A stretch of DNA of 64,000 nt from Pectinatus frisingensis (GTDB taxonomy: Bacteria; Bacillota; Negativicutes; Selenomonadales; Selenomonadaceae): positions 9,058 to 73,057 of the forward strand of contig NZ_WIQU01000065.1 of NCBI RefSeq assembly GCF_015732285.1, given 5' to 3'. Shown here piece after piece: positions 18,173 to 27,788 of the stretch. The notes beneath the pieces were generated by a model. It was not told where the DNA came from and did no database searches. It saw only the letters and a program-made list of their open reading frames with translations. Positions within the stretch are counted from its first letter, which is position 1; every line of letters begins with the position of its first letter. A program made the translations under genes and the position numbers.

Positions 18173-19894
18173 TCAGGCTCCCCCCATTGTACTGTTAACC
18201 ATTTTATAATACAATGCCTTATTACGTTTCAACTCACTGTCAGATCCATGTTCAACTATTTTTCCACGGTCCATCACATATATGGCATCAGCCTGCTTTA
18301 TTGATGCCAAACGATGCGCAATAATTACTACCGTCTTATCTTCTGACAGTTGCCGAATTCCCTCTTTTACCACTTTTTCTGTTATTGAATCAAGACTTTC
18401 AAGTGGTTCATCAAGTAGTAAAAGTGGAGCATCAGATAAAAAAGCCCGTGCCAAAGACAATCGTCTCATCTGCCCACTGCTCAATTTTCTACTATCATCA
18501 CCGATAATGGTATCAAGCTGCTGTGGCATCGCCGCAATAACTTTTGTTAATCCTGCTGCGCTAATCGCTTTTTGCAATCTCTCAGCATTAACTTTTCTGC
18601 CAAGACAGATATTTTCCCTTATACTTGCGTTAAATATATATGCCCGCTGCGCTACATATGCTATATTTTCCCGCAATGAATCAGTTGCAATAGTTCCTAT
18701 ATCCTCTCCATTTATCAATATTTTGCCTTTATCAGGCTTAGCAAATTTCATCAGTAATGAGAAAACAGTTGATTTTCCAGCGCCACTCCTACCGATCAAC
18801 GCCGTAACTTTTCCGGCAGCAAACTCCATGTTGATATCACGAAGAACATTTTCCCGATTTGCATTATAATTAAACCCCACTCCGGTAAAAACAATACAAG
18901 GTGCAGAGTCTAAATGTATTTTTTTCTTACAAAACTGTTCTTTGGTAATCTTATCATCAAGTAAATTATATATTTTAGGTGAATTTGTCAAAGCATCCAT
19001 CGCCTGATGAAACATACTACCAGTTTGACGCAGTGGTTTATAAAATTCCGGAGCCAATAATAAAATAAAAAATGCCGCTAAAAAAATTGTTTGCCCTGAT
19101 AATAACCTAAAGCCGATGTTTACCGCTATTATTGCAATACTCAGCGTCGCAATCAACTCCAAAAAAAATGCTGACAAAAAAGCTATACGCAAAACTCTTA
19201 AAACTGCTTGGGAAAATAGTTCTCCGGTATCTACAGCTTTTTTTAACTGATTTTTTGTCTGATTATAAACTTTAATAACTGACATTCCTGACAAAAGATT
19301 CATAAACAACTCACTAAGCCGCGATAAAGCTGTCCATTGACGATTATTTTCAACTTGAGCCTTTTTACCTATAAGTATCATAAAAAATGGAATAAGTGGC
19401 ATTGTCAATAGAAATATAAATCCAGATATCCAATCACAATAAAAAGCTGCGGGAAGTATAACAAGCGGTATCACGACAGTGACTATCATTTGCGGTAAAA
19501 ACTGGGCAAAATATGCATCTAATGAATCAATTCCTCTGGTTAGCAATGGTAATAAATCCGTATTATCGTATATAGAGGAAAGTGGACTGCTTTCACTCAA
19601 TTTGTACACCAACGCCCGACGTATGCGTCTGCGAATGCCGACAGAAATTGAATGTGTTACAGCATGTATCCCATATCCTAATCCCGTTTCCGCCAAAAAA
19701 AGCACAAACAGCAGTACTAACTGTGGTACTGCTGTTTGTAAACTTAATTGAAAGAATAACATCCCATTGATTATATCTGCCAGATAATAACACCGTGCGA
19801 TAATTACACCTGCTAAAACAATATCCGCTAAAATAATAGCATATATTTTGCATCTATACGGCTGTAACTCACTTAGCAAATTCTTATCAAACAT
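18173..19894 (-). CDS. cydD: Thiol reductant ABC exporter subunit CydD
   Basis: This 573-residue ABC half-transporter pairs with CydC. The membrane domain spans about 1-310. The ATPase domain has Walker A GRSGAGKST, signature LSSGQMRRLSLARAFL and Walker B LLLLDEPLESLD. The signature carries a serine in place of the first glycine, as in other CydD proteins. It follows cydB by 34 bases in the order cydA-cydB-cydD-cydC common in Firmicutes. Confidence 0.93.
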   Translation of the reverse strand: MFDKNLLSELQPYRCKIYAIILADIVLAGVIIARCYYLADIINGMLFFQLSLQTAVPQLVLLFVLFLAETGLGYGIHAVTHSISVGIRRRIRRALVYKLSESSPLSSIYDNTDLLPLLTRGIDSLDAYFAQFLPQMIVTVVIPLVILPAAFYCDWISGFIFLLTMPLIPFFMILIGKKAQVENNRQWTALSRLSELFMNLLSGMSVIKVYNQTKNQLKKAVDTGELFSQAVLRVLRIAFLSAFFLELIATLSIAIIAVNIGFRLLSGQTIFLAAFFILLLAPEFYKPLRQTGSMFHQAMDALTNSPKIYNLLDDKITKEQFCKKKIHLDSAPCIVFTGVGFNYNANRENVLRDINMEFAAGKVTALIGRSGAGKSTVFSLLMKFAKPDKGKILINGEDIGTIATDSLRENIAYVAQRAYIFNASIRENICLGRKVNAERLQKAISAAGLTKVIAAMPQQLDTIIGDDSRKLSSGQMRRLSLARAFLSDAPLLLLDEPLESLDSITEKVVKEGIRQLSEDKTVVIIAHRLASIKQADAIYVMDRGKIVEHGSDSELKRNKALYYKMVNSTMGGA

Positions 19895-19928
19895 AAATGA
19901 AATTCCTTATCACTTTATAATTTTACTA

Positions 19929-20939
19929 TTAATATTCCAAATCTTTAGCCGTTACACGTTTCCTGAATATCCAATACGACCATGCCTGATAAATTAATAC
20001 AAGCGGCACAAAAATCACCGCAGCAACCGTCATAATAGATAATGTGTAAGGAGAAGATGATGCATTAGTTATTGTGAGGCTCCAGTCCGGATTCATCGTA
20101 GAAATCAATATCCGCGGAAAAAGACCAACAAAAACACTTATAGTAGTGAACACAACTGCTAAAGCACTGCCAATAAATGCTGCACCGCATCTGCCCTGGC
20201 GCCGAGCAATAATGGCCAGTACAAAAACAATTGCCGCCAGTATCATTAAACCAAGACATAACGAAGATTTGAACATATCCGTATTAGCATAAGTCAATGC
20301 CATGCATAATACATAAAAAATTGCTGCTGTACCACCCAGACATGTGCCGACTAAACGCAGCCGCGGCATAAGATGCGACTTTGCATCAAGTTTCAAAGAT
20401 AAATAAGTCACACCATGAAAAGCAAATACAAGAACAAATGTTATTCCACCGACAATAGTATATATTGACAATAAATCCCAAAATGTTCCCATATAAATCT
20501 TATCACTATTTATCATAAAACCTTTCATGAGATTAGTCACTGCTACTCCCCATAAAAAGGCTGGTAAAAAGCTACCGATAAAAATCATCCAATCCCACAG
20601 GCTGCGCCAACAGGATGTATCATGCTTACTCCGAAATTCAAAAGCCACCCCGCGTACAATTAAACCTATGAGCATCAGAAACAATGCCATATAAAATGCA
20701 CTGAACATCGTGGCATACACATGCGGAAAAGCTGCAAACATTGCTCCTCCAGCTGTAATCATCCACACTTCATTACCATCCCATACAGGTCCGATGCTGT
20801 TTATAAACATACGACGCTCAATATCATCCTTAGCGGCAAAAGGCAATAATATGCCAACGCCATAATCAAATCCTTCTAAAAAGAAGAAGCCGGTAAATAA
20901 GACAACAACAAGAATAAACCACAACACCTGCAAATCCAT
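19929..20939 (-). CDS. cydB: Cytochrome bd ubiquinol/menaquinol oxidase subunit II
   Basis: This 336-residue membrane protein is subunit II of cytochrome bd oxidase, which reduces oxygen to water with quinol as donor. The N-terminus, LQVLWFILVVVLFTGFFFLEGFDYGVG, and the GPVWDGNEVWMITAGGAMFAAFP block are diagnostic. About eight membrane segments are visible, as the family requires. The ATG overlaps the cydA stop codon by one base, which indicates translational coupling in the oxidase complex. Confidence 0.96.
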   Translation of the reverse strand: MDLQVLWFILVVVLFTGFFFLEGFDYGVGILLPFAAKDDIERRMFINSIGPVWDGNEVWMITAGGAMFAAFPHVYATMFSAFYMALFLMLIGLIVRGVAFEFRSKHDTSCWRSLWDWMIFIGSFLPAFLWGVAVTNLMKGFMINSDKIYMGTFWDLLSIYTIVGGITFVLVFAFHGVTYLSLKLDAKSHLMPRLRLVGTCLGGTAAIFYVLCMALTYANTDMFKSSLCLGLMILAAIVFVLAIIARRQGRCGAAFIGSALAVVFTTISVFVGLFPRILISTMNPDWSLTITNASSSPYTLSIMTVAAVIFVPLVLIYQAWSYWIFRKRVTAKDLEY

Positions 20940-22291
20940 TATAAACCGCTCCCTTCTTCAGTTACATCCTTTCTGACAATCTTCACAGCTACAAATATCG
21001 CAGCTATTGCCAGTAAAGCATATACTGCAGTAAAACCAATCAACGATATCCAAACTTCCAATGAAGTTATATTTTGTGAAACAGCATCTCCGACCTTTTG
21101 CAATCCGGTAACCATCCATGGCTGACGTCCACATTCAGCAATAATCCAACCAACCGTATTAGCTATAAACGGTAAAAATATAGCGAGCGACAATAGGCGA
21201 AGCCAGCCTGTATTATATTCAGAAAGACGATTCGTATAACTCATATACAAAGTTACAAGCATCAACAACAGCATGATGCCACCGCAAGCCAGCATAATAC
21301 GAAAACTCCAAAACAAAAGTTCTACATTTGGTATGTAATTATCATATCCGTACTGTTGCTGTTCTTCGGACTGCAATGCTTTTATTCCCTTAACTTCTCC
21401 TGTTGGTGAATTATTGAGCATAAATGACAATGCATATGGTATATCTATGACATTGGTATTTTTTTCCTTATTCATATCTATATTAGCATATATCGTAAAT
21501 GGTGCGGGATCTGCATTGTTCCAAAGAGCTTCCATTGAAGCCAGCTTCATCGGTTGATTATGTCCCACATACTGTGTGTGCAAGTGCCCGCTGCCCATAA
21601 CTGAAAAAATTCCAATAATTGCATATACAGCCCCTATTTTAATACCAGTCTTAAAAATAGCAACATTTTCACGACGCAGCAGTTTATAGGCACTCACTGA
21701 TACAACCAATATCCCTGCTGTCACTATCCCTGAAGTCAATACATGAGCAAATTGTCCAAATACGTACGGATTAGTAAGTAATGCTCCAAAGTCAGTCATT
21801 TCAGCTCGGCCATTATTAATTACATAACCGACCGGATGCTGCATAAAAGAATTCGCCACCAAAATCCAAAATGCCGACAAGTTACTGCCAAATGCTACCA
21901 ACCATATGGATAAACAATGTACTTTAGCTGGTAAACGATTTTCACCAAAAATCCATACTCCAAGAAAAACTGACTCCAGAAAAAATGCTGACAATGCTTC
22001 CAGTGCCAACGGTGCACCAAAGATGTCTCCCATAAATCTTGAGTACTCCGACCAATTCATCCCAAAATGAAATTCTTGTACAATGCCTGTGACTACACCC
22101 ATAGCAAATGAAATTACAAATAATTTGCCAAATAACTTCGCCAACTGTTTATAAACAATTTTCCCATTTTTTAAATATATTGTCGATAATACAGCGACTA
22201 AGAACGACAATCCAAGTGATAATGGAACAAATAAAAAATGGTATATTGTCGTTACAGCAAATTGCAGGCGCGACAATGTGATAACGTCCAT
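20939..22291 (-). CDS. cydA: Cytochrome bd ubiquinol/menaquinol oxidase subunit I
   Basis: This 450-residue subunit carries the three hemes of cytochrome bd. His18 in TTIYHFLFVPLSLG is the heme b595 ligand, and the quinol-site motif ECGRQPWMVTG is present. The quinol loop is short, as in the Firmicute-type enzyme, unlike the long-loop E. coli form. The ATG at 22291 is preferred over an in-frame TTG at 22312, because the GGAGAGGAAGGG site lies between the two. Together with cydDC it suggests the organism meets low oxygen and uses bd oxidase for respiration or oxygen removal. Confidence 0.96.
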   Translation of the reverse strand: MDVITLSRLQFAVTTIYHFLFVPLSLGLSFLVAVLSTIYLKNGKIVYKQLAKLFGKLFVISFAMGVVTGIVQEFHFGMNWSEYSRFMGDIFGAPLALEALSAFFLESVFLGVWIFGENRLPAKVHCLSIWLVAFGSNLSAFWILVANSFMQHPVGYVINNGRAEMTDFGALLTNPYVFGQFAHVLTSGIVTAGILVVSVSAYKLLRRENVAIFKTGIKIGAVYAIIGIFSVMGSGHLHTQYVGHNQPMKLASMEALWNNADPAPFTIYANIDMNKEKNTNVIDIPYALSFMLNNSPTGEVKGIKALQSEEQQQYGYDNYIPNVELLFWSFRIMLACGGIMLLLMLVTLYMSYTNRLSEYNTGWLRLLSLAIFLPFIANTVGWIIAECGRQPWMVTGLQKVGDAVSQNITSLEVWISLIGFTAVYALLAIAAIFVAVKIVRKDVTEEGSGL

Positions 22292-22650
22292 ATCTGCACC
22301 CTTCCTCTCCAAAATTAAATTATAAATTCTTCTTATAGTATAATTTTTTACAGCATAAAATGCAATCTATTATTAATTAATAATTAAAATCCTCTTTATA
22401 ATAAGACTATTCTATATATAGTATACGCCGTTATTCAGCTATATTCCTTCCCATTTTCTTATGCCATAAATCACATAATTTTAAACCCAAATATCATAAA
22501 ATAAAAAAATCCAGGTTTTTACAACCTGGATTTACAATATACATTATATAAAATAAATTATACCACTAATAATATATAAGCCCCAATACGTGTCAATAAT
22601 ATATATAACAAAATCAATAGCTGTGCAATTGATATCTATTACTACCGATT
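22292..22650. other. Intergenic region between cydA and the 125-residue gene
   Basis: Apart from the terminator at 22502-22534 this 359-base AT-rich region holds no open frame of note. The cyd promoter must lie within about 22320-22500; TATACT and TATAAG-like boxes occur near 22335-22350 on the minus strand, but none has a clear -35 partner. I found no Rex-type (TTGTGA...TCACAA) site. Confidence 0.5.
22502..22534 (-). terminator. Terminator of the pts operon
   Basis: AAATCCAGGTT (22507-22517) and AACCTGGATTT (22523-22533) form an 11-bp stem. On the minus strand a T run follows. It lies about 120 bases past the stop of the 125-residue gene. Confidence 0.8.
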
Positions 22651-23028
22651 TTATTTTTTTGCTTTTTTTATTTTTTCTTCAAGAAAGGCAGCAAATTTTT
22701 TATGCTGACCAATAGCGAAACCGATGCGTTTTTTTACATCTTCATCATCAATATCATTCAACGCTTCTTCCATTTTATGACAGCGCTGCTGTACTGCAAA
22801 AAGCTCATCAGTCAATGGCTGCTTTGCTCCCAGTCCTATACCATAAATAGAATCTATACACTCACGCACATTTGCGGCATAGCCCTTCTCACCCGACACT
22901 TTTTCTAAATAATCAACAATATAATAAATTATTTCATAAGGATTTTTTCCCTCATTAATCATCCTCATGATATCCATTTTTATATTTTGATCTTTACCAT
23001 ATGCCGGTTCAATAAATTTATTATTCAT
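22651..23028 (-). CDS. Conserved-looking hypothetical protein in the ptsHI operon
   Basis: I do not recognise this 125-residue protein. It is soluble, charged, mostly helical in appearance, with no signal peptide or membrane segment, and ends in a lysine-rich tail. Residues 50-120 include possible coiled-coil stretches (LFAVQQRCHKMEEALNDI, KFAAFLEEKIKKAKK). It follows ptsI by 15 bases on the same strand and is followed by a terminator, so it is the last gene of the ptsH-ptsI transcript. A role linked to EI or HPr is possible from position alone. Confidence 0.75.
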   Translation of the reverse strand: MNNKFIEPAYGKDQNIKMDIMRMINEGKNPYEIIYYIVDYLEKVSGEKGYAANVRECIDSIYGIGLGAKQPLTDELFAVQQRCHKMEEALNDIDDEDVKKRIGFAIGQHKKFAAFLEEKIKKAKK

Positions 23029-23043
23029 TATTCACACGCTGCA

Positions 23044-24771
23044 TCAAAGATTATTTCTCTTACTAAATTTCCCCTGCAGATATTCCTTAATATCCGCAGC
23101 ATGTTCCATGGACATTACCTTATTCATGGCTTCTTTGGCTTCAACCATACTAACACTGCGAATCAATTCTTTGACACGCGGTATGGAAGGTGCACTCATT
23201 GAAAGTTCAGTGATTCCCATAGCCATTAAAATAACTGCTGCATACGGATCACTGGCCATTTCGCCACACATTCCTGCCCATATTTTATGTTCATTGGCAG
23301 AATCAATAGTCCGCTTAATAAGCGCAAGCACACCAGGGTTAAACGGATCATACAAATAACTTACATTACTATTGACGCGGTCAACTGCCAAGGTATACTG
23401 AATAAGATCATTTGTCCCGATACTAAAGAAATCCACATGTTTGGCAAATATTGGTGTCATAACCGCCGCTGCTGGTGTTTCCACCATTATGCCAAGCTGT
23501 ACATTATCAGAAAAGACTTTATCTTCCTGCTTTAGCATAGTCTTAGCCTCTCCAATGATCTGCTTAACCTTATCAATTTCACTGAGCCTTATGACCATCG
23601 GAAGCATCATTGCAGCTTTGCCATACACTCCAGCACGCAATATCGCCTTCACTTGCGGCATGAATATATCACGGCGTGCCAGACAAATACGCAATGCCCG
23701 CCAGCCTAAAAACGGATTTTCTTCCTTAGGTATATTAAGATAAGGCAGAGGTTTATCACCGCCAATATCCATTGTACGGATTACACACAACTTACCATTA
23801 CACTTTTCAACAGCATCCCTATAAGCCCCAAATTGAGTTTCTTCATCAGGGGGTTCATCTTTTCCCATAAATAAAAATTCTGAGCGGAAAAGCCCAACAC
23901 CCTCAGCACCAAAGTCAGTGACGGCAGCTTCTACATCAAGATGCGTGCTAATATTAGCCACAAGCATTACCCTATGCCCATCAGTGGTTTCTGCCGGCAA
24001 CGAAGTAAGCTCCGCATAATGCTGCTTCAGCTTATTTTGTTCATCAATAAGCTTTTCAAACGATTCCATCAATTCTTCAGTAGGATTGACAAATATTTCC
24101 CCAGTTTCCCCATTTACAATTACTTCATCGCCATTTTTAATCTCATCAATGCTCTTTTCCAAACCAACAACAGTCGGAATAGCGCGTGCTTTGGCAATAA
24201 TAACGGCATGACATGTCGTGCTTCCCTGCCCTAAAATTACACCAGCGATCTGTTCTGTAGGAATGTTAGCAATGACGGATGGTTCAATTTCATGTCCGCA
24301 TAGAATAATCGGATCATTACCTATATCCGGACCTTTTAACCCTAAAATACGACTTACGACACGTTTACCAACATCACGAATATCAACAGCACGTTCACGA
24401 AAATATTCATCAGCCATATTTTCGAAAATAGCAGCCGTTTCTTCCGATGCCAATAAAACAGCCCTTGGGGCAGACTTAACTTCTCCTACTTTGGCAATGG
24501 CATTATTTTTAAACATTGGATCCTGCACCATCGTACGATGTGCTTCCATAATGCCCGCCTGTTCGGTCATTCCCTTACTTTTCAAGGTTTTAACATTTTC
24601 TGCGAGGTCATCAGCAACAGCAGCAAATGCTTTTTCTATCTTGCTGATTTCTGATTCAACATTTTCCGGTGTATATAAATCCATGTATTTTTCAAAATCC
24701 TGCCCAATGAGCAGAACCTTGGCTATAGCAATACCGGTAATGACACCCTTGCCACGCAATTTAACTGACAT
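23044..24771 (-). CDS. ptsI: Phosphoenolpyruvate-protein phosphotransferase (Enzyme I)
   Basis: This 575-residue enzyme takes phosphate from PEP onto a histidine and gives it to HPr, starting all PTS transport. The active histidine is His188. The PEP-binding C-terminal barrel has the sequence LFRSEFLFMG and the catalytic-cysteine motif GMCGEMASDP. Oddly, the segment before the histidine reads GQGSTTCHAVIIAK rather than the usual IGGRTSHSAIMAR; Cys before His is otherwise familiar from PEP synthase. Everything else in length and layout is normal for Enzyme I, and ptsH lies directly upstream. Confidence 0.94.
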   Translation of the reverse strand: MSVKLRGKGVITGIAIAKVLLIGQDFEKYMDLYTPENVESEISKIEKAFAAVADDLAENVKTLKSKGMTEQAGIMEAHRTMVQDPMFKNNAIAKVGEVKSAPRAVLLASEETAAIFENMADEYFRERAVDIRDVGKRVVSRILGLKGPDIGNDPIILCGHEIEPSVIANIPTEQIAGVILGQGSTTCHAVIIAKARAIPTVVGLEKSIDEIKNGDEVIVNGETGEIFVNPTEELMESFEKLIDEQNKLKQHYAELTSLPAETTDGHRVMLVANISTHLDVEAAVTDFGAEGVGLFRSEFLFMGKDEPPDEETQFGAYRDAVEKCNGKLCVIRTMDIGGDKPLPYLNIPKEENPFLGWRALRICLARRDIFMPQVKAILRAGVYGKAAMMLPMVIRLSEIDKVKQIIGEAKTMLKQEDKVFSDNVQLGIMVETPAAAVMTPIFAKHVDFFSIGTNDLIQYTLAVDRVNSNVSYLYDPFNPGVLALIKRTIDSANEHKIWAGMCGEMASDPYAAVILMAMGITELSMSAPSIPRVKELIRSVSMVEAKEAMNKVMSMEHAADIKEYLQGKFSKRNNL

Positions 24772-24817
24772 AGATAGTCCCCCCTTGGAGCCATTTTCAT
24801 ACTAAAAGATCATTTTA

Positions 24818-25081
24818 TTATTCTTCACCAAATTTAGATTTTATAAGATCTGACAATGCAGTAATAGCTGCCTGGTCATCTTCACCTTCAGCACTGATTG
24901 TAACATCTGTACCTTGCTGCAAACCAAGGCTCATGATCATAAGAATACTTTTAGCATCAATGGTCTTGCCCTTAGCTGTTAATTTGATTTTTGATTTAAA
25001 TTTGTTTGCTGTCTGAACAAACATCGAGGCCGGACGAGCATGCAGACCTGTTTTGTTTTCAATAGTTAATGTTTTTTCCAT
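24818..25081 (-). CDS. ptsH: Phosphocarrier protein HPr
   Basis: This 87-residue protein carries phosphate from Enzyme I to the IIA proteins. The phosphorylated histidine is His14 in TGLHARPAS. The regulatory serine is Ser45 in AKSILMIMSLG, the site used by HPr kinase in Firmicutes for catabolite control. It lies 46 bases upstream of ptsI. A minus-strand TATAAT is at 25140-25145, giving a probable promoter with a weak -35 box. It would serve both PTS systems in this window. Confidence 0.97.
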   Translation of the reverse strand: MEKTLTIENKTGLHARPASMFVQTANKFKSKIKLTAKGKTIDAKSILMIMSLGLQQGTDVTISAEGEDDQAAITALSDLIKSKFGEE

Positions 25082-25465
25082 GAGTTATATCCCCTTTTAT
25101 AAAAAATTAATTCTCTAGCAGTTACACTGCACTTCTTAAATTATACCGAATACACAGTAAAATTACCAGCAAAAATTTACATAACCATATTATCATTTAA
25201 CATAAATATTACTATTTTTATCTTGCCGATTTTTTTGCTTCTCACCGATATTTTAAATAATTGTTATTTTTCCAAAAAATATTATATAATTGTAAATAAA
25301 CTTATTTGATTAAAGTTATCAAAACAGCATTGATATTATCAATAAAAACAAATTATATAGTCATATATAATTACTATTTTATTTAACTCTTATATTCATA
25401 ATCGAATGTAAGGTTATTGCAAAATTAACATATCATTTATATCCTCTAAAAGGAAGGTAATTAAC
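25082..25465. promoter_or_regulatory. Divergent spacer between ptsH and patB
   Basis: This 384-base AT-rich region holds the ptsH -10 box (TATAAT on the minus strand, 25140-25145) and the AAAAGGAAGGT ribosome site of patB at its right end. A small inverted repeat GCAGT-N3-ACTGC lies at 25119-25131, in the expected ptsH leader. I saw no riboswitch, catabolite-responsive element or reading frame of note. Confidence 0.45.
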
Positions 25466-26650
25466 ATGTATAATTTTTCTGTAAACCCCGATCGAGCCGA
25501 TTCGGGATCGGTTAAATGGTCAGCCATGAAAAAAATGAACCCACAAGTCCCATCAAAAATAGTCCCTCTTTCAATAGCTGATATGGAACTCATGACACCG
25601 CCGGAAATCATTTCCGGCCTGCAGGCTTTTCTCTCGCACACAGTTCTCGGTTATACCATTCCGACAAAAGGATATCTGCATGCCATATCCAACTGGATGC
25701 AGCAGCGTCACAACTGGACAATTGACCATAGCTGGATAGTTCCATCTCCAGGTGTGGTTCCGGCATTGTTTAATGCTGTCCGGGCTTTTACTGAAGAAGG
25801 CGACGGTGTTATAATCATGCCTCCTGTTTATCATCCATTTTCCCGTGCCATCACCAAAAACAATCGCCGTATAATAGAAAATTCTCTATTAAAGAAGGGT
25901 ACTGATTACTATATTGATTTTGACGATCTTGAAAAAAAAGCTCATAATCCAAAAAACAAATTATTAATTCTCTGTAGTCCGCATAATCCGGTGGGACGTG
26001 TATGGACAAAAAAAGAACTGCAAAAGATTGCCGATATATGTTTGTCCAATAACGTCAACGTCGTCTCTGATGAAATACACTCCGATATAGTTTTGCCTGG
26101 TTATCGGCACACCGTACTGGCTTCATTGAATGATACCATAGCTGAAAATTGTATAATATGTACTGCCCCTTCCAAAACTTTCAACCTGGCTGGTCTGCAG
26201 GTATCAAATATCATCATCAAAAATGATCTGTTGCGCCGTCAGTTTATCAGCACAGCTGTAAAAGCAGGCTATGGTGCTCTCAATATTATTGGTTATAAAG
26301 CATGTGAAATAGCTTATACTGAATGTTCTACGTGGCTGGATGAATTTATATTGCTTATTGCTAAAAACAAAACCCTTTGTGAAGACTTTATAAGAGAAAA
26401 CATTCCACAAATAAAGATAACAAACATGGAAGGTACTTATCTGCAATGGTGGGACTGTCGTGCTCTTGGTATGACAAAAAATGAATTGGAAACTTTTATG
26501 ACACAGCAGGCTTTAATATTTGGTGATGAAGGTTATATTTTCGGGCACTCAGGTGACGGATTCGAACGAATAAATCTGGCTTGCCCGACATCAATCCTGG
26601 AAAGTACTTTAAATCGCTTAAAAACTGCATTAAACAAAACATTAGATTAA
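25466..26650 (+). CDS. patB: MalY/PatB family cystathionine beta-lyase (PLP-dependent)
   Basis: This 394-residue class II aminotransferase-fold enzyme most likely cleaves the C-S bond of cystathionine or cysteine conjugates. The PLP lysine is Lys237 in APSKTFNLAG, with SDEIHSD at 201-207 and SPHNPVGR near 171-178. All three are characteristic of MalY/PatB. The final third includes the EGYIFGHSGDGFERINLACP arginine site. A ribosome site AAAAGGAAGGT precedes the ATG. It appears to be transcribed alone, with bioB having its own promoter. A regulatory role like that of E. coli MalY is not indicated. Confidence 0.9.
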   Translation: MYNFSVNPDRADSGSVKWSAMKKMNPQVPSKIVPLSIADMELMTPPEIISGLQAFLSHTVLGYTIPTKGYLHAISNWMQQRHNWTIDHSWIVPSPGVVPALFNAVRAFTEEGDGVIIMPPVYHPFSRAITKNNRRIIENSLLKKGTDYYIDFDDLEKKAHNPKNKLLILCSPHNPVGRVWTKKELQKIADICLSNNVNVVSDEIHSDIVLPGYRHTVLASLNDTIAENCIICTAPSKTFNLAGLQVSNIIIKNDLLRRQFISTAVKAGYGALNIIGYKACEIAYTECSTWLDEFILLIAKNKTLCEDFIRENIPQIKITNMEGTYLQWWDCRALGMTKNELETFMTQQALIFGDEGYIFGHSGDGFERINLACPTSILESTLNRLKTALNKTLD

Positions 26651-26680
26651 AAATTAACAGCAGTTATCAATCATTAAATG

Positions 26681-26734
26681 TAGTTAACTTTATTGTTAAT
26701 ACCAGTTGACAATATATGCATTAATTAATATACT
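26681..26734 (+). promoter_or_regulatory. bioB promoter with BirA-type operator
   Basis: TTGACA at 26706-26711 and TATACT at 26729-26734 are 17 bases apart, a near-consensus promoter. TAGTTAAC (26681-26688) and GTTGACAAT (26705-26713) are inverted half-sites separated by 16 bases. They are close to the Firmicute BirA pattern TTGTTAAC-N16-GTTAACAA. The right half covers the -35 box, so BirA with biotinyl-AMP would block transcription. Confidence 0.7.
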
Positions 26735-26802
26735 TAAGGAAAACTACTCTGCCGGCATCTATTCAGATTACAGCTGGGCAGAATGATAAAGAGGCTATAA
26801 TA

Positions 26803-27774
26803 ATGCATATTGGTACAACCCTTGCCGAACTTACCGAAAAAATTATCCAGGGAGATCGTATTATGCGTGGCGACGATCTTTCGATTTTTCTAAATGCTCC
26901 GCTTGATGAACTGCAAAAAAATGCCTACATTTTACAAAAACATTTTTGTGGTAATCATGTAGATCTTTGTACCATAATAAATGGCCGCAGCGGTCGCTGC
27001 GGTGAAGATTGCAAGTATTGCGCCCAAGCATCTTGTCATCACACCGGTATCGAGGAATACGATCTGCTGCCACAAAATGAGATCATCAATAATGCCCGTG
27101 CCAATGAAAAAGCCGGTGTGAATCGTTTTGCCATCGTCACTTCCGGACGGGCATTAACCGGAAAAGATTTTTCACGTGCCTTAGAAACATATCGAAAAAT
27201 GAAACAAACTCTAAATATAGAACTTTGCGCATCACATGGTTTTTTGACCGCTGAACAATTTCATCAGCTGCATGAAGCCGGTGTAACAAGCTACCACCAT
27301 AATATTGAAACTTCCCGTCGTTTTTTCCCCAGTATCTGCACCACGCACACTTACGATGACAAAATCCACACAATAAAATTAGCTCAGGATGAGGGATTAT
27401 GCGTCTGCTCGGGTGGAATTATCGGAATGGGAGAAAATTGGAATGACCGGCTTGATATGGCGGTCAGTTTAGCTGAACTTGGTATTCAATCAATACCAAT
27501 AAATGCATTAATGCCAATAAAAGGCACTAAGCTGGCAAATCTGCCCAGGCTCGCCGATAAGGACATTCTTCGGACAATTGCTTTCTTCCGATTTATCAAC
27601 CCAGAAGCTAATATTCGGCTTGCTGCAGGAAGGAAACTACTGCCCGATAATGGTGAAACAGCCTTTATCAGCGGTGCATCAGCCTCTATTACAGGCAATA
27701 TGCTGACCACCTCCGGTACAACGATACATGATGATTTGGAAATACTCGAACGACTCGGCTTATCGAATAAATAA
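26803..27774 (+). CDS. bioB: Biotin synthase
   Basis: This 323-residue radical-SAM enzyme inserts sulfur into dethiobiotin to make biotin. The SAM-cluster cysteines are Cys66, Cys70 and Cys73 in GRCGEDCKYCAQ. Further BioB blocks are ASHGFLT, YHHNIETS and GGIIGMGE, and the auxiliary cluster region includes the conserved RLAAGR. GAGG lies 8 bases before the ATG. No other bio gene is nearby, so dethiobiotin must come from elsewhere in the genome or from outside. The upstream region carries a likely BirA operator. Confidence 0.95.
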   Translation: MHIGTTLAELTEKIIQGDRIMRGDDLSIFLNAPLDELQKNAYILQKHFCGNHVDLCTIINGRSGRCGEDCKYCAQASCHHTGIEEYDLLPQNEIINNARANEKAGVNRFAIVTSGRALTGKDFSRALETYRKMKQTLNIELCASHGFLTAEQFHQLHEAGVTSYHHNIETSRRFFPSICTTHTYDDKIHTIKLAQDEGLCVCSGGIIGMGENWNDRLDMAVSLAELGIQSIPINALMPIKGTKLANLPRLADKDILRTIAFFRFINPEANIRLAAGRKLLPDNGETAFISGASASITGNMLTTSGTTIHDDLEILERLGLSNK

Positions 27775-27788
27775 AACGCCATTATAAA

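Noticed and set aside
25082-25465. Catabolite-responsive element near ptsH and patB
   Set aside because: No sequence close to the TGNAANCGNTNNCA pattern was found on either strand.
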